Below, piece after piece: positions 35,680 through 44,059 of a stretch of DNA of 60,079 nucleotides (positions are counted from its first letter, which is position 1; each line of letters starts with the position of its first letter). The translations under genes and the position numbers were made by a program. The notes below the pieces were generated by a model. That model made no database searches, was not told where the DNA came from, and worked only from the letters and a program-made list of their open reading frames with translations. This DNA comes from Sphingobacteriales bacterium (lineage in GTDB: Bacteria > Bacteroidota > Bacteroidia > Sphingobacteriales > Sphingobacteriaceae): positions 1 through 60,079 of the forward strand of contig JAATFQ010000048.1 in NCBI GenBank assembly GCA_015655115.1. The letters are read 5' to 3'.

Positions 35680-36435
35680 TCAATCGTTAGGTTTCCCATA
35701 ATAGGTATAAAGATCATGCTCATAAGTTTCCGGCAGAGGTTTTGTAGCGTCATATTCAGGACTATTTTTGATCATATCCACCGGGATCTCAACAATAACC
35801 GATGATGTTTCCCATTTTATATCTTTAATCCATTTAGGCGATATTAAAACTTTTTTTCCGGGGAACCAGGTACCTGTATCAATAACAAGGAAACGGATGT
35901 TCCATGTTGTATCATCAATAATAAAATCATATACTTCACCTATTTCTCCATCAGCGGCATGCAGTGTATTGCCTGTAACCTCAGATGTGCTTCTCAGATG
36001 GGGGTCACCAGCATAGTCCCTGGTATCATGAGCTGCAATGATTTCCTCGAGTGGTATGTGTGATTCTACCATTCCCATCATACCCATGCCGCCATAAAAT
36101 CCGGTACCTATCCTGGCTGAATATGGCCATGAGTAATGATCATACAGTGCCAGCTCATGCTGACGGGAGACTGGTTTTTCTGTATCTATATCCGGGCTAT
36201 TCTCAATCTGTTCCTTTGTTAAATTAACGGGGAAAGTTTCGTTTTTCCAGTCCGGCACTGCTAATGCTGCAGGAGAGATCAACACTTTACGTCCAGACAG
36301 CCAACCCCCTGTTTTCACAATAAGATAGCGTATAGTCCAGGTTTCGTCGTCAAAATAGAATTCCTCTACTTTTCCAATTTCACCATCAGTAGCGCCCATA
36401 GTGAAACCAATTAAACTCTTTACATCGCGTTGCAT
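35680..36435 (-). CDS. Tandem PRC-barrel domain protein
   Basis: This 251-residue soluble protein contains two PRC-barrel-like repeats. The first (about 1-75) reads VKSLIGFTMGATDGEIGKVEEFYFDDETW ... GRKVLISP and the second (about 130-205) reads GNTLHAADGEIGEVYDFIIDDTTW ... GKKVLISPKW. The shared DGEIG, DD-TW and KVLISP motifs mark an internal duplication. PRC barrels occur in photosynthetic reaction-centre H subunits, RimM and many stress or envelope proteins, usually as protein-binding modules. The function here is unknown. No signal peptide or membrane segment is visible. A roughly 270-nt upstream spacer (36436-36707) shows nothing clear. Confidence 0.85.
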   Translation of the reverse strand: MQRDVKSLIGFTMGATDGEIGKVEEFYFDDETWTIRYLIVKTGGWLSGRKVLISPAALAVPDWKNETFPVNLTKEQIENSPDIDTEKPVSRQHELALYDHYSWPYSARIGTGFYGGMGMMGMVESHIPLEEIIAAHDTRDYAGDPHLRSTSEVTGNTLHAADGEIGEVYDFIIDDTTWNIRFLVIDTGTWFPGKKVLISPKWIKDIKWETSSVIVEIPVDMIKNSPEYDATKPLPETYEHDLYTYYGKPND

Positions 36436-36707
36436 AGTCTTTAATTTAAATACTTCAATAACTGATTGTAATAACTATTTTTTTCAATGGGTTATTATTT
36501 TTCTCAGAATTAGTGCAATATTTAAGCCATTTCCAGGTTCAACGGAATAATATTTTTATTTGTGTAGTTTATGCCTGTTAGCATGTGATAAACACATTAT
36601 ATTAGCAACAGGATGGCTGGGATAAATATTGGCATAGCAAGAAGTCCGGCCTGAAGACCAGGCATGTATGTTTATAAAGAGGGCGTTGTTAATCCTTTTA
36701 GGTTACT

Positions 36708-37478
36708 TTAAAATTTAATCAGCAGTTTTTCGGCCTTCAATTTGCCATTCTGATAATATTCAAAGAACCAACTGTCATTCTTTTTGAAAACTGTGCCATG
36801 GAAGGATGCGTTCTCAGCAATAAAATAATTATCCATGGAGGTTTTAAAAAGTGTTAAAACTATTTTAGGAGCGGTATCTATTAATTGATATCCGGTCTCG
36901 GTTTGCTGGGCGTAGAGTGTTCCGGATGTTTTGATGGTATCTGCGGTTATTGCTTTAACAGCAGTCTGGACTGTAGGAGCAACAACAGGTGGAGCAGTGG
37001 CAACGGATTCAACAGCGGTGACAGGTTGTTGATCGTTCGTATCCGAGGCTGGTGTATACTCATATTTCACATCATTTAAGGAGCTGAAGGCATCTCTTAA
37101 AGCAAGGTTGTAAGAAACATCATATTCTTTCTCTCTGCTTTTGCCTTCTTTGCTTTTGAAAATTACTTTTCCTTTGCAGTCCTTTAACACCAGGGTCAGA
37201 ATAGTGCTGAACATGTTGCTTTTTCCAATTACTTCCAGGTTGAGTGCTTTACATTTATTGCCGGAGATTTCATCAGGCAAATCTGAATTATCATAATAAA
37301 CTGTAAAGCCTTTCTCTTCCAGTAGTAGTTTTGTAAGGCTATTTAAATTATACTGATCTTTTTGTTTAAGGAAATCAAACTTTTCTGGCACGACTACGTA
37401 TTTGTAATTGTTAATTGTTTGCTGTGCAAAGCCTGAGAAGGAGAGGAGTAAAAGGAATAGGAAGAAGTGTTTTTTCAT
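36708..37478 (-). CDS. Secreted protein of unknown function
   Basis: This 256-residue protein has a clear signal peptide (MKKHFFLFLLLLSFSGFAQ). A globular N-terminal domain (about 22-145: YKYVVVPEKFDFLKQKDQYNLN, LLLEEKGFTVYYDNSDLPDE) is followed by a Pro/Thr/Val-rich linker (about 148-185) and a small C-terminal beta domain with FFEYYQNGKLKAEKL. I recognise the pattern as a conserved hypothetical protein of Bacteroidota but cannot assign a function. Similarity of the first domain to lipoprotein-like stress proteins would be speculation. It is divergent from the ABM monooxygenase gene. Confidence 0.75.
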   Translation of the reverse strand: MKKHFFLFLLLLSFSGFAQQTINNYKYVVVPEKFDFLKQKDQYNLNSLTKLLLEEKGFTVYYDNSDLPDEISGNKCKALNLEVIGKSNMFSTILTLVLKDCKGKVIFKSKEGKSREKEYDVSYNLALRDAFSSLNDVKYEYTPASDTNDQQPVTAVESVATAPPVVAPTVQTAVKAITADTIKTSGTLYAQQTETGYQLIDTAPKIVLTLFKTSMDNYFIAENASFHGTVFKKNDSWFFEYYQNGKLKAEKLLIKF

Positions 37479-37742
37479 AATGTACTTGTACTTTTATACT
37501 TAACCGGGAAAAAATACCGCTGTTTCTGCAGCAGAATGAAAGGCTAATTTAGCTGAAATTTAGAAACAAATATAAGTTTTTTATAGTTTAGATGGGGCAA
37601 TGCTCATATTGTATTTCTTTTAATGACAGGCACATGGAGTTATTCTACTAATCATACTTACCCTTAAGAGATCCAGCTCCTAATTGATTTGCAGAATGAT
37701 TGTCGTCTCTATCATAATTATAATTTATTACTATGATTTAAA

Positions 37743-37777
37743 TTGTTTTTATGGTAGTTGGAGAGGAGTTAACTTTG
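37743..37777 (+). promoter_or_regulatory. Possible Bacteroidota-type promoter for the ABM gene
   Basis: TAACTTTG at 37770-37777 fits the -7 consensus TAnnTTTG of the primary sigma factor in Bacteroidota. TTTT at 37747-37750, 19 nt upstream, is a near match to the -33 TTTG. It lies about 100 nt before the plus-strand ABM start. The 37479-37879 spacer shows no other gene. Confidence 0.35.
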
Positions 37778-37879
37778 TAGTTGAAATTAAACTTATCGGG
37801 CGACGTTTAATAATCAACGCTGTACAAATTCAATTTGTTACAGTTGCACATTATAAATAAATTATAAAATCATAACACA

Positions 37880-38167
37880 ATGAAAATCCATTTAACAGCT
37901 ATTATTAAGGCAAAAGATGAATACCGTGATGATGTCATTTCTATCCTAAAGCATATGGTAGAACAAACCCGAAAAGAGGAGGCCTGTGAATTGTATAACC
38001 TGCATCAGGGTTTGGATGATAAGAACCTTTTTACCTTTTATGAGATATGGAAGAGTAAGGAAGGTTTAGACGCTCACAATAAGCAACCCTACCTTAAAGC
38101 ATTTGGTGACATTGTACAGGAAAAATTACTGGAAGTACCTACAATTTTATTGACAACATTAATGTAA
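37880..38167 (+). CDS. ABM-family antibiotic-biosynthesis-type monooxygenase
   Basis: This 95-residue protein is a dimeric alpha/beta-barrel of the ABM (YgiN-like) family: LTAIIKAKDEYRDDVISILKHMVEQTRKEEAC, YNLHQGLDDKNLFTFYEIWKSKEGLDAHNKQPYLKAF. YgiN proteins are quinol monooxygenases; other members are degrading or redox enzymes of unknown substrate. It has no signal peptide and stands alone, with a strong terminator about 165 nt downstream. The substrate is unknown. Confidence 0.9.
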   Translation: MKIHLTAIIKAKDEYRDDVISILKHMVEQTRKEEACELYNLHQGLDDKNLFTFYEIWKSKEGLDAHNKQPYLKAFGDIVQEKLLEVPTILLTTLM

Positions 38168-38331
38168 AGGCATATTAAATGGAGTAACGGGAATTGGGGA
38201 ATACAGAATTGGAATTATCCGCAATAACATATTGAGTCCGTTATTGATGGCAATATATGAGGTAGGAAGAAAGCCTCTTAAACTAAGCACCTTCTGAATT
38301 AGCCAATGAAGTAAAGAAAATATTTTTTCTG

Positions 38332-38381
38332 ATTTATATAAAAAGCCTGAAATCCTTTGATTTCAGGCTTTTTATATAAAT
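38332..38381. terminator. Strong rho-independent terminator
   Basis: A 23-bp perfect stem (38332-38354 with 38359-38381) has a CTTT loop, a GC-containing top (GCCTGAAATC) and an A/T-rich base giving T-runs on both strands. It lies between the ABM gene and the histidine kinase operon. The rest of the 38168-38650 spacer holds no gene; a 10-bp palindrome GTTAGCTAAC sits at 38634-38643, just upstream of the kinase start. Confidence 0.9.
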
Positions 38382-38650
38382 TTCAATGGGTAAAGAAGAT
38401 ACTTGTGTTCTGTATTTTTATGTTATAATTCAGTTGTTATATGTTCAAACTTTTTTTTCTAAAAAAAAGTGTAAATGAATTTAATATGCTGCATAAATTG
38501 TACATTACAGCATGCCTAAATAGATTTATCATTTTATACCTACGTTATTTTTATCACATTATATACCCCGGGCCGTTGCTTAATGCGTCGGCATTTCTAA
38601 TCTTACCAAGCATAAATTAAGATTTGTCACAGTGTTAGCTAACCAGTTCA

Positions 38651-39853
38651 ATGAAGAACAGCTCTCGTACAGTAAAATATAAAACGCCAAAGAGGCGAAG
38701 TACTTCAATGCTTATTATTGCTAATAAGAAACTTGCTTTTCAAAACCAGGAAAAGCAAATGCGTGCAGATGAACTAATTCTGGCCAATATCGAACTGGCA
38801 TTTCAGAATGAAGAGAAAGAAAAGCGGGCTGCGGAACTCCTGATCGCTATTGGAGAGCTTGCTTTTCAGAATCAGGAAAAGCAAATGCGGGCAGATGAGC
38901 TGATTTTGGCAAATATCGAGCTGGCTTTTCAGAATGAAGAGAAGGAAAAGCGAGCTGCAGAATTGATTGTCGCAAATGCGGAACTTTTATTCCAAAATGA
39001 AGAAAAAGAAAAGAGAGCAGCCGAATTGATCGTTGCCAATTGCGAATTGAAGAAAGCGGAAGATAATATCAGGAAGTTAAATGAAGAGGATATCCGGAAA
39101 TTGAACGAAGCTTTAGAAAGAAAGGTTGTAGAACGAACCGCAGAACTAGAGATTGCTAATCAGGAACTCGAAGCATTTTCCTATTCAGTTTCACATGATC
39201 TTCGCGCACCGTTAAGGATAGTGAGTGGTTATGCAACTATTCTTTATGAGGAATATCATGGTGTCTTAGACGAAGAAGGAAAACGCCTGCTCTCCATTGT
39301 TCAGGGTAGTGCAAAAAAGATGGGGGTGCTTATAGACGACCTGCTGGCCTTTTCGAGATTGGGCAGAAACCATATTGTTAAGACTAATGTTGATATGAAT
39401 TCAATTGTGAAACTTGCTGTGGAAGCACTAATGCAGATAGCTAATCATAAAGTGAAAATCAAACTACATGAACTGCTGTCTACCTTTGCCGACTCCTCCC
39501 TGATTAGCCAGGTATGGATAAATTTGTTATCAAATGCCATCAAATATTCTGCCCACAATCCTAATCCTCTTATAATTATCAATTGTGTACAGATGGATAA
39601 TGAGCTAATTTACTCAATTTCAGACAATGGCGTTGGGTTTGACATGCAATATGCGCACAAATTATTCGGTGTATTTCAACGCTTACACGATGCCGAAGAA
39701 TTCGAAGGTACGGGGGTAGGACTTGCATTGGCTCAACGGATTATAAAAAAACATGGCGGTAGAATTTGGGCAACGGCCGAAATTAATGAAGGTGCAGTGT
39801 TTAACTTTAGTCTGCCACAAAGAACGTCAGGAGAAAATGCAGATGCAAAATAA
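38651..39853 (+). CDS. Cytosolic sensor histidine kinase with repetitive coiled-coil input
   Basis: This 400-residue kinase has no membrane segment. Residues 24-128 are five 21-residue repeats of the form A-N-x-E-L-A-F-Q-N-[EQ]-E-K-[EQ]-[KM]-R-A-[AD]-E-L-I-V, i.e. three heptads each, making a long coiled coil. A HisKA domain follows with SHDLRAP (phosphoacceptor His182), then an HATPase domain with WINLLSNAIKYSA (N box), DNGVGFD (G1) and GTGVGLAL (G2). Such kinases resemble the output half of phytochrome-type kinases. No PAS, GAF or transmembrane sensor is visible, so the coiled coil itself or a partner protein must supply input. Its 3' end overlaps the next gene, a CheY-like regulator. Confidence 0.93.
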   Translation: MKNSSRTVKYKTPKRRSTSMLIIANKKLAFQNQEKQMRADELILANIELAFQNEEKEKRAAELLIAIGELAFQNQEKQMRADELILANIELAFQNEEKEKRAAELIVANAELLFQNEEKEKRAAELIVANCELKKAEDNIRKLNEEDIRKLNEALERKVVERTAELEIANQELEAFSYSVSHDLRAPLRIVSGYATILYEEYHGVLDEEGKRLLSIVQGSAKKMGVLIDDLLAFSRLGRNHIVKTNVDMNSIVKLAVEALMQIANHKVKIKLHELLSTFADSSLISQVWINLLSNAIKYSAHNPNPLIIINCVQMDNELIYSISDNGVGFDMQYAHKLFGVFQRLHDAEEFEGTGVGLALAQRIIKKHGGRIWATAEINEGAVFNFSLPQRTSGENADAK

Positions 39854-40289
39854 AGAAATTGAGATTTTACTAGTAGAAGATAACGTGCATGATGCTGAGT
39901 TGACCATGCGTGCACTCTATAAGGATAATGTTGCGAAGCATATAGTACATTTAAAAAATGGTGCTATAGCACTCGATTTTCTTTTTGGCAAAGGAGAATA
40001 TATCGGCAGAGATGTAAATATCAAACCCAAGGTTATTTTGCTGGACTTGAAAATGCCGAAGGTAAGTGGACTGGAAGTGCTGGAGCAGATAAGTTCTAAC
40101 CAACTTACCCAGAATATTCCGGTAGTGGTGCTAACTTCTTCTAAAGAACATCCTGATGTGGAAAAGGCTTATCTATTAGGTGCCAACAGCTATATTGTTA
40201 AACCAGTAGATTTCGAAGATTTCCGTACGATAGTAAATAGCCTCGGTATCTATTGGCTGCAGCATAATCAACCACCTAATAACTCATGA
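39843..40289 (+). CDS. Single-domain response regulator (CheY/Rcp1-like)
   Basis: This 148-residue receiver-only protein has the acidic pocket LLVEDN (Glu12, Asp13), phosphoacceptor Asp68 in LLDLKMPKVSG, Thr98 in VVLTSS and Lys120 in VKPVDF. The overall pattern, with the inserted GKGEYIGRD loop, is that of Rcp1-type regulators paired with phytochrome-like kinases. It has no output domain. ATG 39843 is preferred, 9 nt after AGGAG; ATG 39837 is an alternative two codons longer. It overlaps the upstream kinase stop by 11 nt, so the two are coupled. It probably takes phosphate from the upstream kinase and may pass it to the downstream hybrid protein. Confidence 0.92.
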   Translation: MQNKEIEILLVEDNVHDAELTMRALYKDNVAKHIVHLKNGAIALDFLFGKGEYIGRDVNIKPKVILLDLKMPKVSGLEVLEQISSNQLTQNIPVVVLTSSKEHPDVEKAYLLGANSYIVKPVDFEDFRTIVNSLGIYWLQHNQPPNNS

Positions 40290-40290
40290 A

Positions 40291-41796
40291 ATGAATGACC
40301 AAATAAAAATCCTATTGCTGGAAGACGAACCCCTGGATGCAGAATTAATAAGAAGGGAATTGAATAAAGGTGGCGTGGACAGTGAATTGCTGGTCGTACG
40401 TAATAAAGAACAATTTCGCCAGGCTTTGGTACATTTTCCGGCAGATATTGTATTGTCCGACCACTCAATCCCTCAATTCAGTTCTCTGGAAGCTTTGAAG
40501 ATGATGAGGTTGGCTGATATTAATGTGCCTTTTATTTTGATCACTGCCACCATGACCGATGAATTTGCAGCCAATATAATGAAAGAGGGAGCGGATGACT
40601 ATATTATCAAAGACCGCTTATCACGCCTGCCTTCAGCGGTAAATAATGCTATCGGAAAATTCCGTTTAGTGCGCGAAAAAACAGCTGAGCGCCTCAGAAT
40701 AAATGAAGAGCTGAAAAGCTTAAATTACAGGCTGCAACTGGCCACAAAGAGTGCCGATTTGGGTATATGGGAATGGGATGTCCTTAGCAATAGACTTAAA
40801 TGGGACGAAGGGATGTATCAGCTGTATCATTTTGAAGATTTGGAACAGGAACCTTCTTATGATTCCTGTGTGTCCAGATTGCATCCAGAAGATAAAGGTT
40901 ATGTTTTTGAACAAATCCAATTGGCACTGGACGGCAAAATAAAATACGACATAGGTTTTAGAGTAGTGGATCAACAAAATCGAGTTTATGACCTTAGGGC
41001 TACTGGTATTGTAGAATGGAATGATTCCCGCGTACCTCTCAGGATGATTGGTGTATCATGGGATATTACAAAACAAAAATCAACTGCCCGGGAGAGAGAG
41101 CAGATCATTAAAGAGATGTCAAAAAGGAATGCCGAACTGGAACAATTCAGCTATATCATTTCTCACAATCTCCGTTCTCCTGTCGCCAATATAATTGGCG
41201 CATCAACTGTTATGTATGATCTGGAGTTACCAGCCGAAGACCGGCTGTTTTTAATTAAATCTGTCCATCAATCTGCCCTCAGCCTGGATAATATCATTAG
41301 AGATATGAACCATATTTTAGAAATAAAAGATGGGAATCATATGAAGGAAGTAGTGCGTTTTTCTAAATTGGTGGAAGAGATCAGATTCATCACTAGTGAT
41401 TTATTACTGATGAATAAATTTAGTATCAAATATGATTTTTCACTAATTGATGAGCTATTCTGTGTTAAGCCGTACTTATACAGTATTTTTTATAATCTCA
41501 TTTCTAATAGTGTTAAATACAGCCGCAAAGACGTAGTAAGTTGTATTACAATCAAAAGCGAGCAATTGGCTGACAAGACAATTCTTTTGTTTGAGGATAA
41601 TGGCATCGGGTTTAACTTAGATAAAAACAAGGATGATGTTTTTGGTTTGTACAGGCGTTTTCACTCCAATTACCCGGGAAAGGGAATGGGATTATTTATG
41701 GTGAAATCTCAGGTAGAAATTATTGGGGGCAATGTAACTGTAGACAGTAGTGAAAATGAAGGGACAACTTTTAGAATTGAGTTTAAATCAAACTAA
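40291..41796 (+). CDS. Receiver-PAS-histidine kinase hybrid
   Basis: A 501-residue cytosolic protein starting 1 nt after the previous stop. Order: N-terminal receiver (1-125; LLLEDEPLDAEL, Asp57 in VLSDHSIP, Lys in DYIIKDRL), PAS domain of PAS_3 type (about 145-265; SADLGIWEWDVLSNRLKW, RMIGVSWDITKQK), HisKA with IISHNLRSPVANI (His292), and HATPase with YNLISNSVKYS, FEDNGIGFN and GKGMGLFMV. The receiver-first arrangement suggests it is controlled by phosphorylation from the upstream kinase, possibly in a relay. No DNA-binding output is present in the three-gene set, so the target is unknown. The 93-nt gap to the convergent DUF1080 gene shows no clear terminator. Confidence 0.92.
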   Translation: MNDQIKILLLEDEPLDAELIRRELNKGGVDSELLVVRNKEQFRQALVHFPADIVLSDHSIPQFSSLEALKMMRLADINVPFILITATMTDEFAANIMKEGADDYIIKDRLSRLPSAVNNAIGKFRLVREKTAERLRINEELKSLNYRLQLATKSADLGIWEWDVLSNRLKWDEGMYQLYHFEDLEQEPSYDSCVSRLHPEDKGYVFEQIQLALDGKIKYDIGFRVVDQQNRVYDLRATGIVEWNDSRVPLRMIGVSWDITKQKSTAREREQIIKEMSKRNAELEQFSYIISHNLRSPVANIIGASTVMYDLELPAEDRLFLIKSVHQSALSLDNIIRDMNHILEIKDGNHMKEVVRFSKLVEEIRFITSDLLLMNKFSIKYDFSLIDELFCVKPYLYSIFYNLISNSVKYSRKDVVSCITIKSEQLADKTILLFEDNGIGFNLDKNKDDVFGLYRRFHSNYPGKGMGLFMVKSQVEIIGGNVTVDSSENEGTTFRIEFKSN

Positions 41797-41889
41797 TAGT
41801 TGTTTCCTGATTCCAATACCTGGATGAATGCTGTATGCATGCTCTTCACCTCTAATAAATATGAATAGATTTGACTTTTAATATAAGCC

Positions 41890-42780
41890 TTACAGAAATA
41901 ATTCCTCGTACGCTTTGGGTAGAGTACTCAATTTTTTTATGCGGATATCACGGTAAAATACTTCGGCGGCCTCGCTCTGTAATTGAATCTTGCCACTCGT
42001 CAATGGTACACTACGTCCGTCGGAAGTAATATAGCGGGAATCTTTTAGCACCATTACCACATTTCCATTGACAATATGGAGGCTTTTTCCTTCGAAGCAA
42101 ATCAGCTCTAATGTAGTCAATTCGCCAGCGGGGCTTTCATAATTTGCAGCGCGCATACAGTACGCATCTCCTCCGGATTTGAAAGTGTTAAAGGGTTGTT
42201 TTTCGTCGGCCACGCAACTCATCACGCCTTCAGACGGATACGAACGGATATCAATTGCAGAATTTGCCATGCACCAAAAATCCCCCATATGCCCTTCCAT
42301 GATCTGAAATTCTTGTGATAGCATCCATGAATGCCAATAGTCTACTCCTGCTTCGCCGGTAGAATGATATAATATTCCTGAATCGCGTAACTTATTTTTT
42401 CGCGGTATATATTTTTGCCCGCCCCATTTTACCTGAAGCTTAAGATGGTAGTTTTTGTACGATTGGCGCGTAAACAGGCAACCATAAATTTCTCCGCTAA
42501 TGCGTAGCACCGGACCACCGGGTTCGTTCAGTACGGAAAATACATGAGTGTCATCTTTATTGTGCCCGATAGGTGGTATTGACACACCAGAGGCATCTTT
42601 TGGAATATTTCCATTATATTCCGGTTTGTGTGCATAGCTTAGATATGTTTCCCACTGGCTAAGGTCTTTATCCAGAAGAGGTACCCATGCATCAGTACTT
42701 CGCATGGAAAGAAAGGTCATCATTGCTATAAAGCCTGCCCCCAGTGTTAATGTTCGTTTCATCCTTATATTTATTTTCAT
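41890..42780 (-). CDS. DUF1080 (3-keto-disaccharide hydrolase fold) secreted protein
   Basis: This 296-residue protein has a signal-type hydrophobic start (LTLGAGFIAMMTFL; an alternative start at 42762 gives a shorter version) and a single DUF1080 domain. This is a concanavalin-like jelly roll with phrases WVPLLDKDLSQWETYLS, NYHLKLQVKWGGQKY, RDSGILYHSTGEAG, QEFQIMEGHMGDFW and GKIQLQSEAAEVFYRDIRIKKL. Some members hydrolyse 3-keto-glycosides made by sugar 3-dehydrogenases. No such dehydrogenase gene is adjacent here. The hairpin element of 42801-42868 sits in sense just upstream of its start. Confidence 0.88.
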   Translation of the reverse strand: MKINIRMKRTLTLGAGFIAMMTFLSMRSTDAWVPLLDKDLSQWETYLSYAHKPEYNGNIPKDASGVSIPPIGHNKDDTHVFSVLNEPGGPVLRISGEIYGCLFTRQSYKNYHLKLQVKWGGQKYIPRKNKLRDSGILYHSTGEAGVDYWHSWMLSQEFQIMEGHMGDFWCMANSAIDIRSYPSEGVMSCVADEKQPFNTFKSGGDAYCMRAANYESPAGELTTLELICFEGKSLHIVNGNVVMVLKDSRYITSDGRSVPLTSGKIQLQSEAAEVFYRDIRIKKLSTLPKAYEELFL

Positions 42781-42800
42781 CAGAATATAATTATTTTTAA

Positions 42801-42870
42801 TAGGTCATGAAGCTTGCATAAGCTTTATTCATCTCAGTTTGTAAGCGGTAAGCTTATGCAGGTTTCATAA
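42801..42870 (-). repeat. Conserved hairpin element, copy upstream of DUF1080 gene
   Basis: Arms at 42805-42825 and 42850-42868 pair with few mismatches; the core TGCATAAGCTT/AAGCTTATGCA is perfect. On the minus strand the loop motif (complement of 42826-42844) reads TTACAAACTGAGATGAATA. The element ends in GCTTCATGACC then TATTAAAA, about 20 nt before the ATG of the DUF1080 gene. Confidence 0.75.
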
Positions 42871-43357
42871 TATAAATTGTTATACAATCGTGAAAATAAG
42901 CAATACTTTGCTCCTAATCAATAAGCTAAAAAATCATTTACGGTTATACACGTTAAATGACAGTGCAGGCTCTCTTAAAGTGATTCTCCTGAGCGGGTAT
43001 GATGCGATCGTTATCTAAAGGAAATTAAGAAGAATATTTAATATTCCTGTGCTATGGTAATGTACTCATGCTTGCTTGAACTATCCTTTTGATTCCATGA
43101 TTTTATCTTGCAAAGCTTTTGAATTATTTAAGATTGCTTTTAATTTTCTGGTAGAATCATATTATAATACGCTGATCTCCGACGACGATGTAAAGTCCAT
43201 TGAAAACTATGAAAGATTTGAGAAATAGACGACCAATTTGAAATTTAGCCAAAAAAAAAGCAAAAGAAGAAGAAGTCGTTCTTCAGATTTGAAGAAATTT
43301 GTACATTTTTGAATAAAATTGCGTATATCTTGACAGTTTTCTTGTAACTACATAAAA
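42871..43357. other. Divergent spacer between DUF1080 and sigma-factor genes
   Basis: This AT-rich stretch should carry the promoter of the ECF sigma gene. It contains a possible 43-codon ORF at 43097-43228 (listed separately) and a palindrome GAATATTTAATATTC near 43032. I found no other support for genes. Confidence 0.4.
43097..43228 (+). CDS. Possible small ORF, 43 codons
   Basis: ATG at 43097 to TAG at 43226-43228. The peptide has a helical, amphipathic look (KAFELFKIAFNFLVESYYNT, then an acidic SDDDVKSIENYERFEK). The frame is open for only a few codons upstream of the ATG. It could be the tail of a decayed gene, a real small protein or chance. No family is recognised. Confidence 0.25.
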   Translation: MILSCKAFELFKIAFNFLVESYYNTLISDDDVKSIENYERFEK

Positions 43358-43966
43358 ATGGCGAAAATAATTCATAAACTTATCAATGAGGCCGAGCTTT
43401 TTGCAAGTCTTGCTGGTGGTGATGAAAAAGCCTTTGAAGACATTTATCGTCATTACACCAAACGCTTATTTCCTTATGTTCAAAAGTTAGTTAAGACTCC
43501 TGAACTTACTGAAGAACTGATTCAGGATATTTTTGTACAACTATGGATAAACAGGCATATTTTTTCAAATGTGCAGCACCCTACCTCTTATCTGTTTAGT
43601 ATCGCGAACAGGCAAGCATTAAAATACCTGAAAAAAGTTGCCAGCGATGCAAGGATCTTGAAAAGCATCACAGATTATGCTGAACCATCCAGAAATGAAA
43701 CCGAAGAGCAGATCATTTTACGTGAAAGCGTAGAGGCAATCGATATGGCTGTTACACAATTGCCTGAGCAGCGCCGTCTTATTTGGAAGTTGAGCAGAGA
43801 TGAAGGATTAAGCCATGAACAGATTGCAGAGCGACTAAGTATATCCAAAAATACCGTCAAAAATCAGATGGTCCACGCCCTCAGGCATGTGCGTAATTTT
43901 CTGGACAAACGTAAGGGGCTGTTGACTGGTTCAATAATTATTCTGCTGTATAACAGTAGGTTATAA
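43358..43966 (+). CDS. ECF RNA polymerase sigma factor (Bacteroidota FecI-like)
   Basis: This 202-residue protein has region 2 (about 22-95: LAGGDEKAFEDIYRHYTKRLFPYV, ELIQDIFVQLWINR, SYLFSIANRQALKYL) and region 4 (about 130-185: LPEQRRLIWKLSRDEGLSHEQIAERLSISKNTVKNQMVHALRHVRNFL). It is the size and type of ECF sigma factors that work with FecR and an STN-bearing SusC. The next genes are exactly these partners. It would direct transcription of the downstream susC-susD set when the receptor is occupied. The C-terminal hydrophobic stretch (GSIIILLYNSRL) is a common ending in this group. Confidence 0.94.
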   Translation: MAKIIHKLINEAELFASLAGGDEKAFEDIYRHYTKRLFPYVQKLVKTPELTEELIQDIFVQLWINRHIFSNVQHPTSYLFSIANRQALKYLKKVASDARILKSITDYAEPSRNETEEQIILRESVEAIDMAVTQLPEQRRLIWKLSRDEGLSHEQIAERLSISKNTVKNQMVHALRHVRNFLDKRKGLLTGSIIILLYNSRL

Positions 43967-44059
43967 GTTTTTTGTTTTTCTGAGTAGTCCTATGCAGAAC
44001 TTTGTTGTACTTATCGATTAAACAGCCGCATAAATCCTGCGCTAATAAACGATAAGAAA

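Noticed and set aside
40268..40468. Antisense frame opposite the start of the receiver-PAS-kinase gene, and many similar antisense frames across the window
   Set aside because: These overlap strong coding genes on the other strand, lack family patterns and follow from codon bias.
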